DNA from: JAQSWP01 sp050185515 | GTDB taxonomy: Bacteria > Pseudomonadota > Alphaproteobacteria > Reyranellales > JAQSWP01 | Length of the DNA: 13,394 nt | Direction of reading: 5' to 3' | Assembly: GCA_050185515.1 (NCBI GenBank) | Contig: JBFWZG010000103.1 | Coordinates: 1-13,394 of the forward strand | Shown here: positions 1 through 6,704 of the stretch, in pieces | Layout: the number at the start of each line of letters is the position of its first letter | Position numbering within the stretch: position 1 is the first letter of the stretch | Position numbers and translations under genes: made by a program | The notes under the pieces: generated by a model | Databases searched by the model: none | What the model was told of the DNA's origin: nothing | Seen by the model: the letters and a program-made list of their open reading frames with translations, nothing else

Positions 1-469
1 GCGCCATCGCCTGATCGGGCGGCAGCGGCAGCACCAGCGGCGCGAGGTCGGGATAATGCTGCCCTTGCAGTTCCGCGTTGCCGGACCAGCGCGCGCCGTT
101 GGGCGCGCCGTTGCGGGCGGCGGCGAGAGCGACGAAGGCCGGCGGATCCTGGGGATCGGTGGCGATGTCGTGCAGCGGCGGCGTCGCCTGCGCCTGCTCG
201 GCCATCTTCCACGGCGCGTAGAGCGCCACGCCGGCCACGATCAGCGCGGCGATCGCCGGCACGACGGCGACGAAGCGCCGGCGCGCGACCAGCCACAGCA
301 GGCCAAGCACGGACAGAGCGACGACGCCGGCGCTGGCCCAGGCGCCGATCCGCAGCATGTCGAAGGCCTGCGCCGTGCCCCACAGGCCGAAGCGGTGGCC
401 GAACCCCGCGGCCGCGACGAGAAGGGCGACCAGCAGCGCCAGGAACAGCAGCACGCGCGCGATCCGCAT
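1..469 (-). CDS. DUF1499 domain membrane protein (C-terminus beyond window edge)
   Basis: The reading frame starts with ATG at 469-467 and stays open to the window edge, giving 156 residues. Three hydrophobic segments are visible at about residues 4-23, 39-62 and 67-86. They are followed by a segment with PPLHDIATDPQDPPAF (about 97-112) and YPDLAPLVLPLPPDQA (about 139-154), which I recognise as the start of a DUF1499 domain. That domain usually continues for about another 100 residues, which lie outside the window. The function of DUF1499 proteins is not established, and an inner-membrane location is inferred from the helices. The start lies 3 nt after the stop of the HdeD-like gene with no good ribosome-binding site of its own, so translational coupling is likely. 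Family assignment is fairly firm; function is unknown. Confidence 0.8.
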   Translation of the reverse strand, partial: MRIARVLLFLALLVALLVAAAGFGHRFGLWGTAQAFDMLRIGAWASAGVVALSVLGLLWLVARRRFVAVVPAIAALIVAGVALYAPWKMAEQAQATPPLHDIATDPQDPPAFVALAAARNGAPNGARWSGNAELQGQHYPDLAPLVLPLPPDQAMA

Positions 470-472
470 GGC

Positions 473-1060
473 TCAGGCCGCCGGCCTGATGGCGCGCGCC
501 ACCATGAAGAGGGCGGCGCCGAAAAACACCAGTTCGATACCCAGGAAGGTGCCGGGCACCAGCAGGCCGGTGCCCGGCAGGCCGGCCAGCACCAGCACGC
601 CCAGCAGCAGCGACAGGGCGGCGCTGAATGCCATCCAGCCCCAGCCGGTCGCCGGCCGCAGCCGCCACGCGATGACGGCCTGCATGGCGCCGGCCGCCAG
701 CAGGAAGATGCCCAGCACCAGCGTCAGCGACACCGCGCCGGCGAAGGGATCGAACAGCATTAGCGCCCCGGCGACGACGGCGACGACCGCCTGGAACAGC
801 GCCCAGCCCAGTCCCTCGTGCCAGCCGCCGCCGACGCGTCGCCAGGCGCGCACGCAGCGCACCAGTTCGAACACGCCGAACACCAGAAGCAGGGCGCCGA
901 TCAGGATCGCCACCGCCAGGGTTGCCACCACCGGCAGCAGAATGGCGAGAACGCCGAGCGCCACGACCAGAACTGCCTGGATCGTCAGGCTGTTGGCGTG
1001 GCGGCGACGGGTTTCGGCGTCGAACGAAACGGGATCGGGATAGGGAACCGGGTCCGACAT
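473..1060 (-). CDS. HdeD family integral membrane protein
   Basis: This encodes a protein of 195 residues with about six evenly spaced hydrophobic helices and short loops. A short polar N-terminus (SDPVPYPDP, then a cluster of Arg and His) precedes the first helix. Size and layout match the HdeD/DUF308 family, whose best-known member is an acid-stress membrane protein of E. coli; the role here is unknown. An upstream ATG at 1072 would add four residues. However, a GGAG at 1070-1067 sits 6 nt before the ATG at 1060 and overlaps the upstream ATG, so 1060 is the better start. The stop codon is 3 nt before the DUF1499 gene, so the two very likely form an operon. The alpha/beta hydrolase gene ends 73 nt upstream on the same strand. 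Confidence 0.82.
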   Translation of the reverse strand: MSDPVPYPDPVSFDAETRRRHANSLTIQAVLVVALGVLAILLPVVATLAVAILIGALLLVFGVFELVRCVRAWRRVGGGWHEGLGWALFQAVVAVVAGALMLFDPFAGAVSLTLVLGIFLLAAGAMQAVIAWRLRPATGWGWMAFSAALSLLLGVLVLAGLPGTGLLVPGTFLGIELVFFGAALFMVARAIRPAA

Positions 1061-1066
1061 CGCGGT

Positions 1067-1070
1067 CTCC
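1067..1070 (-). promoter_or_regulatory. Ribosome-binding site that fixes the HdeD-like gene start
   Basis: GGAG on the minus strand lies 6 nt upstream of the ATG at 1060 and inside the first codons of the alternative start at 1072. It therefore favours the shorter protein. Confidence 0.6.
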
Positions 1071-1091
1071 ATCTGGGGTTTCGTCTCGTTT

Positions 1092-1120
1092 ATTCTACAC
1101 CGCCGGCGACGGACTGTCCG
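1092..1120 (-). promoter_or_regulatory. Candidate sigma-70 promoter for the HdeD-like/DUF1499 pair
   Basis: On the minus strand, CGGACA (1120-1115) is followed after 17 nt by TAGAAT (1097-1092). The -10 box matches the consensus at five of six positions and the -35 at four of six. Transcription would start around 1085, leaving a leader of about 25 nt that contains the GGAG site. This would let the membrane-protein pair be expressed apart from the upstream hydrolase. It is a pattern match only. Confidence 0.4.
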
Positions 1121-1126
1121 TGCCGG
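1103..1126. repeat. Inverted repeat/hairpin after the hydrolase gene
   Basis: CCGGC (1103-1107) pairs with GCCGG (1122-1126) and ACGGA (1109-1113) pairs with TCCGT (1117-1121). There is one bulged base at 1108 and a 3-nt loop. The structure begins 7 nt beyond the hydrolase stop and overlaps the proposed -35 box of the HdeD promoter. No T-run follows on either strand, so it is not a standard intrinsic terminator. It could stabilise an mRNA 3' end, or serve as an operator. Confidence 0.4.
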
Positions 1127-1133
1127 GGCGACG

Positions 1134-2021
1134 TCAGTTCGCCGTTCGCGCGTGGCCTGCGATCAGTTCCGCCAATCGCGGCAGCAGCGCGCGAGGCAGG
1201 TCGTGGCCCATGCCCGGCATCACCTCGAGCCGAGCGCCGGGCACCAGCGAGGCCGTGTCCTTGCCGGCCTCGACCGGCACCACGGGATCGTCGGCGCCGT
1301 GGATCACCAGCGTCGGCGCCTTGACCTGCTGCAGCAGCCTGACGCGATTGCCCGAGGCGAGAATGGCGTTGTACTGACGCGCGCTGCCCTGCGGATAGAA
1401 GCTGCGATCGACGTTGCGCTCGACCAGGGCCCTCAGTTCGGGCTCCGGCGTCGGATAGGCGGGGCTGCCGATGACCTGGCGCAGATTGATGCCGTGCGCG
1501 ATCACCACGTCGCGATCCTCGCTGGCCGGCGGGGTCAGCAGCGCCTTCATGGCCTCGGGCTTGCCGACCGGCAGACCGCGGCGGCCCGAACTCGACATGA
1601 TCGACGTCATCGACGCCACCTTGCCCGGGAAGTCGCCGGCCATCTGCTGCACGATCATGCCGCCCATCGAGACGCCGACCACATGCGGCCGGTCGATGCC
1701 CAGAGCGCCGGCCAGAGCCATGGCGTCGGCGGCCATGTCGGAGAGCAGGTAGGGCGCGTCGATCTTCCCGCCGCCCATCACCTTCATGACCAGCGACGGC
1801 AGGTCGGGCACGCCATAGTGTTCGAATTTCTGCGACAGACCGATATCGCGATTGTCGAAGCGCACGACGCGGAAACCCTGCGCGACCAGGCGTTCGACCA
1901 GCTCTTCCGGCCATAGCGTCAGTTGCGCGCCCAGACCATGGACCAGCAGTATCGCAGGCGCGTCATGGGCGCCATGCGTCTCGTATTCCAGTTCGATGCC
2001 ATTCGCCGAGATCTTAGCCAT
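1134..2021 (-). CDS. Alpha/beta hydrolase
   Basis: This encodes 295 residues with a complete alpha/beta-hydrolase signature. LLVHGLG at about 25-31 forms the oxyanion region, FDNRDIGLS lies at 55-63, and the nucleophile motif GVSMGG has Ser118. The acid is Asp245 in HGADDPVVP and the base is His273 in GMGHDLP. The FDNRD-GLS motif and overall length place it among soluble esterases and lactonases of the type often annotated as enol-lactonase-like or RdmC-like hydrolases. The substrate cannot be read from the sequence. A GTG at 2036 would add five residues, but GAGG at 2034-2031 lies 9 nt before the ATG at 2021, so I chose that start. The gene is divergent from the acyl-CoA dehydrogenase gene at 2087, with only 65 nt between them. 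Confidence 0.88.
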   Translation of the reverse strand: MAKISANGIELEYETHGAHDAPAILLVHGLGAQLTLWPEELVERLVAQGFRVVRFDNRDIGLSQKFEHYGVPDLPSLVMKVMGGGKIDAPYLLSDMAADAMALAGALGIDRPHVVGVSMGGMIVQQMAGDFPGKVASMTSIMSSSGRRGLPVGKPEAMKALLTPPASEDRDVVIAHGINLRQVIGSPAYPTPEPELRALVERNVDRSFYPQGSARQYNAILASGNRVRLLQQVKAPTLVIHGADDPVVPVEAGKDTASLVPGARLEVMPGMGHDLPRALLPRLAELIAGHARTAN

Positions 2022-2042
2022 AAGCTTCTGCCTCACTTTGTC

Positions 2043-2057
2043 CGCCAGCGACTGGCG
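2043..2057. promoter_or_regulatory. Perfect palindrome between divergent genes, possible operator
   Basis: CGCCAG (2043-2048), a 3-nt spacer and CTGGCG (2052-2057) form a perfect 6-bp inverted repeat. It sits in the 65-nt gap between the divergent hydrolase and acyl-CoA dehydrogenase starts, where a shared operator could act on both. A chance palindrome in GC-rich DNA is a real alternative. Confidence 0.35.
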
Positions 2058-2086
2058 AGCTTAGAGCGATTCGGGAGGCGTTTGGG

Positions 2087-2865
2087 ATGGATTTCGAGCT
2101 CAGCGAAGAACACCGCATGCTGAAGGAGCTGGTGCGCCGGTTCGTGCGCGAGCAGCTTCTGCCGCTGGAACCGGAAGTGCTGCGGCGCGACGCCGAAGGC
2201 AGGGGTGTGGGACTGACCGACGAGGAGCGCGCCAAGGTCAATGCGCGCGCCCGCGAACTTGGCCTGTGGGGACTGGACGCGCCGCCGCGGTTCGGCGGCC
2301 ACGACCTGCCGCTGGAGGCCATGGTGGGCGTCGCCGAGGAGATCGGCCGCACCATCATCAACTACGCCATCCCGCCCGACTCGCCCAACCTGCACATGCT
2401 CATGGCCGTGGCGACGCCGGAGCAGATGCAGCGCTACGTCGAACCCTATGCGCGCGGGGAGATGACGGCGGCGATCGCCATCACCGAGCCCGGCGCCGGC
2501 GCCGATCCGTCCGGCATGGCGACGCGCGCCGTAAAAGAGGGCGGTGGCTGGGTGCTGAACGGCCGCAAGATCTGGATCGGACGGGTCGCGGAGGCGGACT
2601 TCACCATCGTCATGGCCGTCACCAACAAGGAGAAGGGCGCGCGCGGCGGCATCTCGGCGTTCCTGGTGGACCGCGACACGCCGGGCTTCAACGTGCTGCG
2701 CCGGATTCCCATGATCGGCGGCCGCTTCACCTACGAGATCGCCATCGAGGATTGCCGCCTGCCGGAGGCGGCATTGCTGGGCCGCGAGGGCGAGGGCTTC
2801 GCGCCGATGCAGAAGCGGCTCTCGGTGCGCCGCCTGCAGATGGGCGCCTGGTGCATCGGCATGGC
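2087..2865 (+). CDS. Acyl-CoA dehydrogenase, N-terminal part (cut by gap)
   Basis: This encodes the first 260 residues of a protein whose family is usually about 380-400 residues; the rest is lost in the gap. It shows the all-helical N-terminal domain (1-125), then the beta-domain with the flavin signature ITEPGAGAD at 132-140 and NGRKIWIG at 158-165. The start of the C-terminal helical domain follows at about 240. The catalytic base and C-terminal flavin contacts are not in the sequence. Such enzymes introduce the alpha-beta double bond into acyl-CoA thioesters and pass electrons to electron-transfer flavoprotein. The acyl chain preferred here cannot be told. GGGAGG at 2073-2078, 8 nt before the ATG, supports the start. 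The frame appears to run through the gap into a transporter, but that is an artefact. Confidence 0.9.
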
Positions 2866-2965
2866 NNNNNNNNNNNNNNNNNNNNNNNNNNNNNNNNNNN
2901 NNNNNNNNNNNNNNNNNNNNNNNNNNNNNNNNNNNNNNNNNNNNNNNNNNNNNNNNNNNNNNNNN
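2866..2965. other. Assembly gap 1 (100 N, true length unknown)
   Basis: Exactly 100 N separate the middle of an acyl-CoA dehydrogenase from the middle of an EamA transporter. From usual family lengths, about 130 residues of the first and about 100 of the second are missing. The true gap is therefore probably 700 bp or more and could hold other genes. Confidence 0.97.
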
Positions 2966-3556
2966 GTGAACTATCTGTGGCCGCTCTGCATCGTGCTGTT
3001 CGCCGTGCCGCTGGCCGGCGAGACGCTGCGCTGGTGGCATCTGCTGGGCGTCGCGCTGGGGCTCGCGGGCACCGCGCTGGTGCTGCTGGCAGGATCGGAC
3101 GTGGCGTATGAACCGTCGCATCTGGTCGGCTACCTCGCGGCGCTGGGCTGCGCCGTGGTGTGGGGGCTCTATTCGGTGCTGAGCCGCCGCTTCGGGGCGG
3201 TGCCGACGGATGCGGTGGGCGCCTTCTGCGGCGCTGCGGCGCTGCTTGCCCTGGTCTGCCACTGGCTATTCGAGACGACGGTATTGCCCGACGGCGTCGG
3301 ACAGTGGCTGGCGGTGCTGGCGCTCGGCATCGGCCCGGCCGGCGGCGCCTTTTTCCTGTGGGACATTGGCGTCAAGCGCGGCGACATCAAGGCGCTGGGC
3401 GCGCTGTCCTATGCCGCGCCGGTGCTGTCGACCGTGCTGCTCGTGGCCTTCGGCCGCGCCGCGCCGAGCCTGGCGCTGGCGCTGGCCTGCGTGCTGGTGA
3501 CGGCGGGCGCGGTGATGGCGGCGCGCGATCTGTGGGCCGCGCCGCGCGGGCAGTAG
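2966..3556 (+). CDS. EamA/DMT-family transporter, C-terminal part (YddG-like)
   Basis: This encodes 196 residues up to TAG at 3554-3556; the N-terminus lies in the gap. The visible part begins NYLWPL, typical of YddG-like drug/metabolite transporters, and ends the first EamA repeat. A full second repeat of about five helices follows, from LVGYLAALGCAVVWGLYS to the C-terminus, with SYAAPVLST in the penultimate region. Full proteins have ten helices and about 290-300 residues. YddG relatives export aromatic amino acids or other small metabolites across the inner membrane; the substrate here is an open question. The first residue after the gap is not a real start. Its 3' end faces the PRC-barrel gene. 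Confidence 0.88.
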   Translation: MNYLWPLCIVLFAVPLAGETLRWWHLLGVALGLAGTALVLLAGSDVAYEPSHLVGYLAALGCAVVWGLYSVLSRRFGAVPTDAVGAFCGAAALLALVCHWLFETTVLPDGVGQWLAVLALGIGPAGGAFFLWDIGVKRGDIKALGALSYAAPVLSTVLLVAFGRAAPSLALALACVLVTAGAVMAARDLWAAPRGQ

Positions 3557-3568
3557 CTGCGCAAAAGA

Positions 3569-3594
3569 ACAGGGGCCGGTTTCCCGACCCCTGT
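3569..3594 (-). terminator. Intrinsic terminator of the PRC-barrel gene
   Basis: Arms 3569-3579 (ACAGGGGCCGG) and 3584-3594 (CCGACCCCTGT) pair at 10 of 11 positions around a 4-nt loop. Read on the minus strand, the stem is followed at once by TCTTTT, so it should terminate transcripts coming from the PRC-barrel gene. On the plus strand no T-run follows, though the hairpin may also slow reading from the EamA side. Confidence 0.75.
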
Positions 3595-3628
3595 CGCACT
3601 GACTTTCCGAACCTGACGTGTGGGGCTG

Positions 3629-4000
3629 TCAGATCCAGTAGGTCGGCACCTTGTAGTATTCATCGACCTTGCGGCCGTAGTCCGGGGTCCAGGAGAAATC
3701 CTTGTTGCGGTCGTAGGACGGCGCATTCTCCAGAACCTTCTTGTCGAGGTTGACGACGTAGCCTTCGAGCTTGGTGTCGTAGTTCAGCGTCTGCCACGGC
3801 AGCGGGTGATGCTTCTCGCCCATGCCGAGAAAGCCGCCGAACGACATGATGGCGTAAACCGCCTTGCCGCTGACCTTGTCGATCATCACGTCCTCGACAT
3901 TGCCCAGCTTGTCGCCCGAGGGATTGTAGACGGTGGTGCCGTTCACCTTCTCCGCGGCGATCAGGCTGCCGGACGTGTTCTTCTGCATCTGCGTGGACAT
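3629..4000 (-). CDS. PRC-barrel domain protein
   Basis: This is a small protein of 123 residues with a PRC-barrel core at about 25-85. The stretch GDKLGNVEDVMIDKVSGK is typical, followed by FGGFLGMGEKHHPLPW and a Lys/Tyr-rich tail. There is no signal peptide or membrane helix, so it is probably cytoplasmic. Stand-alone PRC-barrel proteins of this kind are common in alphaproteobacteria and are often induced under general stress, but their molecular role is poorly defined. AAGGAG at 4012-4007, 6 nt before the ATG, fixes the start. It is a single-gene unit: a terminator lies just downstream, and an EcfG-like promoter lies about 60 nt upstream. Confidence 0.88.
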   Translation of the reverse strand: MSTQMQKNTSGSLIAAEKVNGTTVYNPSGDKLGNVEDVMIDKVSGKAVYAIMSFGGFLGMGEKHHPLPWQTLNYDTKLEGYVVNLDKKVLENAPSYDRNKDFSWTPDYGRKVDEYYKVPTYWI

Positions 4001-4067
4001 CGATGACTCCTTGGCGTTTCGGGTTCGGTTCGCTCGTCTGCGGCGCAGCGCGAACCTGTGCTTTCCA

Positions 4068-4093
4068 AACGGGAGGCATGGCGGGCGCGTTCC
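4068..4093 (-). promoter_or_regulatory. EcfG (general stress sigma factor) type promoter
   Basis: On the minus strand GGAAC (4093-4089) is followed after 17 nt by CGTT (4071-4068). This matches the promoter form recognised by EcfG/RpoE2-type sigma factors in alphaproteobacteria. The expected transcript start near 4060 leaves about 60 nt of leader before the PRC-barrel start at 4000. Position, strand and the type of gene all agree, but the match is by eye and untested. Confidence 0.6.
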
Positions 4094-4098
4094 AGCGC

Positions 4099-4119
4099 CT
4101 GCCGAAACTTTCGCGGCAG
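4099..4119. repeat. Inverted repeat downstream of the cupin gene
   Basis: CTGCCG (4099-4104) and CGGCAG (4114-4119) can pair around a 9-nt loop. The element is 24-44 nt past the cupin stop on the minus strand and just upstream of the EcfG-type promoter. It could end the gloB-GST-GST-cupin transcript. No T-run follows, so terminator activity is uncertain. Confidence 0.3.
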
Positions 4120-4142
4120 TGTCGCGGTATCGCAGGAGGGAA

Positions 4143-4562
4143 TTAGCCCGGGTGCCAGCCCGGCGGCGCCAGCTCGAAGCCGGCGAATTCGAACCCCGGC
4201 GCCACGGTGCAGCCGATCAGAGAGAAGGCGCCGAGGCTGCGGGCACTCTGCCAGGCATGCTCCGGCACGGCGATCTGCGGCCGGGCGCCTTCTCCCAGCG
4301 CCATGCCCAGCACGTGCCGCTCGATCCTGCGCCCGTCGGCGCTGATCGACAGTTCGAGACTCGCGCCCGCATGCCAGTGCCATATTTCGACGGCGTCGAC
4401 CCGGTGCCAGTGCGAGCGTTCGCCTTGTTTCAGCAGATAGTAGATGGAAGTGACCGGCGAGCGCCCGCCATCCGGCGCACTCGACCGGTGGATCTCGCGG
4501 TACCAGCCGCCCTCGGGATGCGCCTGCAGCCCGAGAGCGGCGATGATCGCGTCGGCGTCCAT
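4143..4562 (-). CDS. DUF985-family cupin protein
   Basis: This encodes 139 residues of the cupin_5/DUF985 type. The signatures are PEGGWYREIHRS near residues 15-26, SIYYLL, the cupin motif SHWHRVDAVEIWHWHAG in the middle, and GAFSLIGCTVAPGFEFAGFEL near the end. The His and Glu of the central motif are candidate metal or small-ligand contacts. The fold is known for this family but no reaction is agreed. Upstream in-frame codons as far as 4670 would overlap the GST gene. The ATG at 4562, 20 nt after the GST stop, gives the usual N-terminus, although the ribosome-binding site is weak. It is the last gene of the probable gloB-GST-GST-cupin operon. Confidence 0.85.
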   Translation of the reverse strand: MDADAIIAALGLQAHPEGGWYREIHRSSAPDGGRSPVTSIYYLLKQGERSHWHRVDAVEIWHWHAGASLELSISADGRRIERHVLGMALGEGARPQIAVPEHAWQSARSLGAFSLIGCTVAPGFEFAGFELAPPGWHPG

Positions 4563-4582
4563 CCCGCGCCGGATTCGGCCTG

Positions 4583-5194
4583 TCAGGTCGGCGGCACCGT
4601 CGCCTGCATCGACTTTCGGCGGGCGAACTTGTCGTACCAGGCGGCGAGTTTCGGCCGCCCCTTGCGCCACTTCATGTCGCCGTAGCGGAAGTCGAGATAG
4701 CCCAGCGCGCAGGCGACCGTGATCTGGCCGATGTTCAGCGCGCCGCCCAGATCCTTCGCCTCCTTCTCCAGCAGGTCGAGCGACTGGGTGAATTTCTTCT
4801 TCTGGCCGGTGAGCCAGTCGGGCCAGCGCAGATTCTCGGGGCGCAGCGCCGTCTCGTAGCGGGCGAGGATGGCGGCGTCGAGAATGCCGTCGCCGATCGC
4901 CTGCTGGCGCAGCGCCTTCCAGCGCCGGGCGCCGGAGGCCGGGAACAGCTTGGCGCCGCGATGCTTGCTGTCGAGGTACTCGCAGATCACCGGCGAATCG
5001 AACAGCGACAGGCCGTTATCGAGAATAAGCGCCGGCACCTTGGCCAGCGGATTTGCCTTGTCGAGTTCCTTGACCACGGCGACCGGCGAAGCCGCAACCG
5101 GCACCTTCTCGATCTTGCGATCGAGACCGCGCTCGATTGCGATGACCATGACCTTGCGCACATAGGGCGAGGTCGGCGAGTACATGAGTTTCAT
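4583..5194 (-). CDS. Glutathione S-transferase family protein (second of tandem pair)
   Basis: This encodes 203 residues in two domains. The N-terminal thioredoxin-like domain (about 1-80) has SPTSPYVRK at 6-14, the cis-proline motif KVPAL (Pro54) and the glutathione-contacting FDSPVICEYLD with Ser67. The helical C-terminal domain follows at about 85-200. Ser9 in the SPxxRK context is the likely thiol-activating position, as in serine-type bacterial GSTs. It probably conjugates or otherwise uses glutathione with a small electrophile; the substrate is unknown. A G-rich site (GGGGGA) lies about 6 nt before the ATG. It follows the upstream GST by 27 nt and resembles it across the whole length, so the pair probably arose by duplication. 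Confidence 0.87.
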   Translation of the reverse strand: MKLMYSPTSPYVRKVMVIAIERGLDRKIEKVPVAASPVAVVKELDKANPLAKVPALILDNGLSLFDSPVICEYLDSKHRGAKLFPASGARRWKALRQQAIGDGILDAAILARYETALRPENLRWPDWLTGQKKKFTQSLDLLEKEAKDLGGALNIGQITVACALGYLDFRYGDMKWRKGRPKLAAWYDKFARRKSMQATVPPT

Positions 5195-5221
5195 CTGGTT
5201 TCCCCCACTGGAATGACGGCG

Positions 5222-5830
5222 TCAGGCTGACGGCGCGCTCGGACGCGTGCGCGCGACGGACGGTCGTTTGTGCATCCGAGCCAGCCATTCGGCAAGCGCC
5301 TCGTGGCCCGGCTGCCAGTCGACCACATTGGCGACGTTCAGGAAGTCCAGCGCGCAGACCAGCGCGATATGGCCGAGATTGAAACCGTCATGCAGCTCGG
5401 CGGCGTCGCGCTCGAGGCAGGCCAGGGCGCGGCCGATCGACTGTTCCTGGCGCGCCACGTAGCCGCGATGCACGCGCTCGGGCTTCTGGGCGCGGTTGAG
5501 CAGGATGACGACGGCGCTGTCGAGCATGCCGTCGGCCAGCGCCTGGCGGCGCAACGCCCGCAGGCGGGCGGCGGGATCGGCCGGCAGCAGGCGGTGATGG
5601 CCGTCCAGCGCGTCGATGTAGTCGCACACCGCCGACGAATTGAAGATCGCGTCGCCCTCGTCGGTCACCAGCACCGGAATCTTCGACAGCGGATTGAGGC
5701 GCAGCAGTTCGGGCGTGGATTCCCAGGGATTCACGCTGACGCTTTCGATGCGCGCGTCGAGCCCGGTTTCGATGGCGCAGATCGACGCCTTGCGCCCGAA
5801 CGGCGAACTGGCATTGGTGTAGAGCTTCAT
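5222..5830 (-). CDS. Glutathione S-transferase family protein (first of tandem pair)
   Basis: This encodes 202 residues. The thioredoxin-like domain has NASSPFGRK at 6-14, KIPVL with Pro52, and FNSSAVCDYID with Ser65. The helical domain starts around residue 85 with RLRALRRQALADGMLDSAV. The equivalent of the usual acidic residue before the glutathione-binding Ser is Asn64 here, a small departure from its neighbour, which has Asp. The downstream paralogue shares the SPxxRK start, the LRxQAxxDGxLDxA segment and the C-terminal helix pattern. GGGAGG just before the ATG at 5830 supports this start; longer in-frame extensions upstream read into gloB. It lies 16 nt after gloB, consistent with one operon. 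Confidence 0.87.
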   Translation of the reverse strand: MKLYTNASSPFGRKASICAIETGLDARIESVSVNPWESTPELLRLNPLSKIPVLVTDEGDAIFNSSAVCDYIDALDGHHRLLPADPAARLRALRRQALADGMLDSAVVILLNRAQKPERVHRGYVARQEQSIGRALACLERDAAELHDGFNLGHIALVCALDFLNVANVVDWQPGHEALAEWLARMHKRPSVARTRPSAPSA

Positions 5831-5846
5831 GGCCCCTCCCGGGCGT

Positions 5847-6623
5847 CTAGCGGAAGCTGTCCTTGCGCGCGCGCACTTCGGCGAAGACGCGCACCGGATC
5901 GGCGCCTTCGAGGCCCACCGCTTTCGCCACCGCCGGATCGTCGGCGCGCAGGAAGGGGTTGGTGCGTTTTTCTTCGCCAAGCGTCGACGGCACCGTCGGT
6001 ATGTCGCGCGCGCGCTTGTCGTCGATCTCCGCCGCGCGAGCCTTCAACGCCGCATTGTCCGGATCGACGGTGACGGCGAAGCGGGCATTGCTCTGGGTGT
6101 ACTCGTGAGCGCAATAGACTTCCGTCTCCGGCGGCAGCGCCCGCAGGGCCGACAACGAACGCCACATCTGCTCGGGCGTGCCTTCGAACAGCCGGCCGCA
6201 ACCCAGCGCGAACAGAGTGTCGCCGCAGAACAGCGCGGCATGATCCTTGAACCAGTAGGCGATGTGGCCGCGCGTGTGGCCCGGCACGAAGAACACCTTC
6301 GCTTCCGCCTCGCCGAAGCGATAGGTGTCGCCGTCGCCGACCTTGACGTCGATGCCCGGAATGCGCGCGGCATCCGGCGCCGGACCGACGACGGTGCAGC
6401 CGAACTCCTGCTTCAGCGCCAGATTGCCGCCGACATGGTCGGGATGGTGGTGCGTGTTGAGGATGTGGGTGAGCGTCCAGCCCTTGCGCTTCAGCGCGGC
6501 GCGCACGGGCACGGGGTCGGCGGGGTCGACGATGGCGACCAGCCCGCTTCGAGGTTCGCGCACCAGCCACAGGTAATTGTCCTGCAGCGCCGGCACGCGT
6601 TCGATCTGCAAGCGTTCGGTCAT
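5847..6623 (-). CDS. gloB: Hydroxyacylglutathione hydrolase (glyoxalase II)
   Basis: This encodes 258 residues, the usual length of the family. It hydrolyses S-D-lactoylglutathione to D-lactate and glutathione, the second step of methylglyoxal removal in the cytoplasm. The metallo-beta-lactamase fold is complete. His58, His60, Asp62 and His63 lie in THHHPDHVGG, His116 in PGHTRGH, Asp135 in FCGDTLF and His173 in CAHEYTQSN, which together form the two-metal site. The C-terminal glutathione-binding region has LGEEKRTNPFLR. The ATG at 6623 gives the normal N-terminus (QIERVPALQDNYLWL), with AGGA about 7 nt upstream. A start at 6668 is possible but adds unconserved residues. It heads a set with two GSTs and a cupin, and is divergent from a methyltransferase gene. 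Confidence 0.95.
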   Translation of the reverse strand: MTERLQIERVPALQDNYLWLVREPRSGLVAIVDPADPVPVRAALKRKGWTLTHILNTHHHPDHVGGNLALKQEFGCTVVGPAPDAARIPGIDVKVGDGDTYRFGEAEAKVFFVPGHTRGHIAYWFKDHAALFCGDTLFALGCGRLFEGTPEQMWRSLSALRALPPETEVYCAHEYTQSNARFAVTVDPDNAALKARAAEIDDKRARDIPTVPSTLGEEKRTNPFLRADDPAVAKAVGLEGADPVRVFAEVRARKDSFR

Positions 6624-6704
6624 GGCCGCATCCTGTTGTCTTTCCGGCGAAAACCGTAGCATCGGCAAGTGGCGGCGTCACCCGCCGGCTGGTATCCTTC
6701 CGGC

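Noticed and set aside
56..763. A 235-residue plus-strand open frame at the window start
   Set aside because: It is opposite the DUF1499 and HdeD-like genes, is rich in Gln, Arg and His, and resembles antisense of high-G+C coding DNA.
2087..3556. A single 489-residue acyl-CoA dehydrogenase-transporter fusion
   Set aside because: The frame passes through 100 N. The two halves belong to unrelated families, each cut at mid-domain, so this is two genes broken by an assembly gap.
4143..4670. Longer start for the cupin gene at 4670
   Set aside because: The extra 36 residues overlap the GST gene and are not part of the family; the ATG at 4562 gives the expected N-terminus.
5270..6073. A 267-residue plus-strand open frame
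   Set aside because: It is antisense to the first GST and gloB, which have clear catalytic motifs; its composition is that of a shadow frame.
6624..6704. Divergent promoters between gloB and the methyltransferase
   Set aside because: I looked for -35/-10 pairs on both strands and found none good enough to report; only a weak GGCGG/CCGCC hairpin at 6671-6686 is present.
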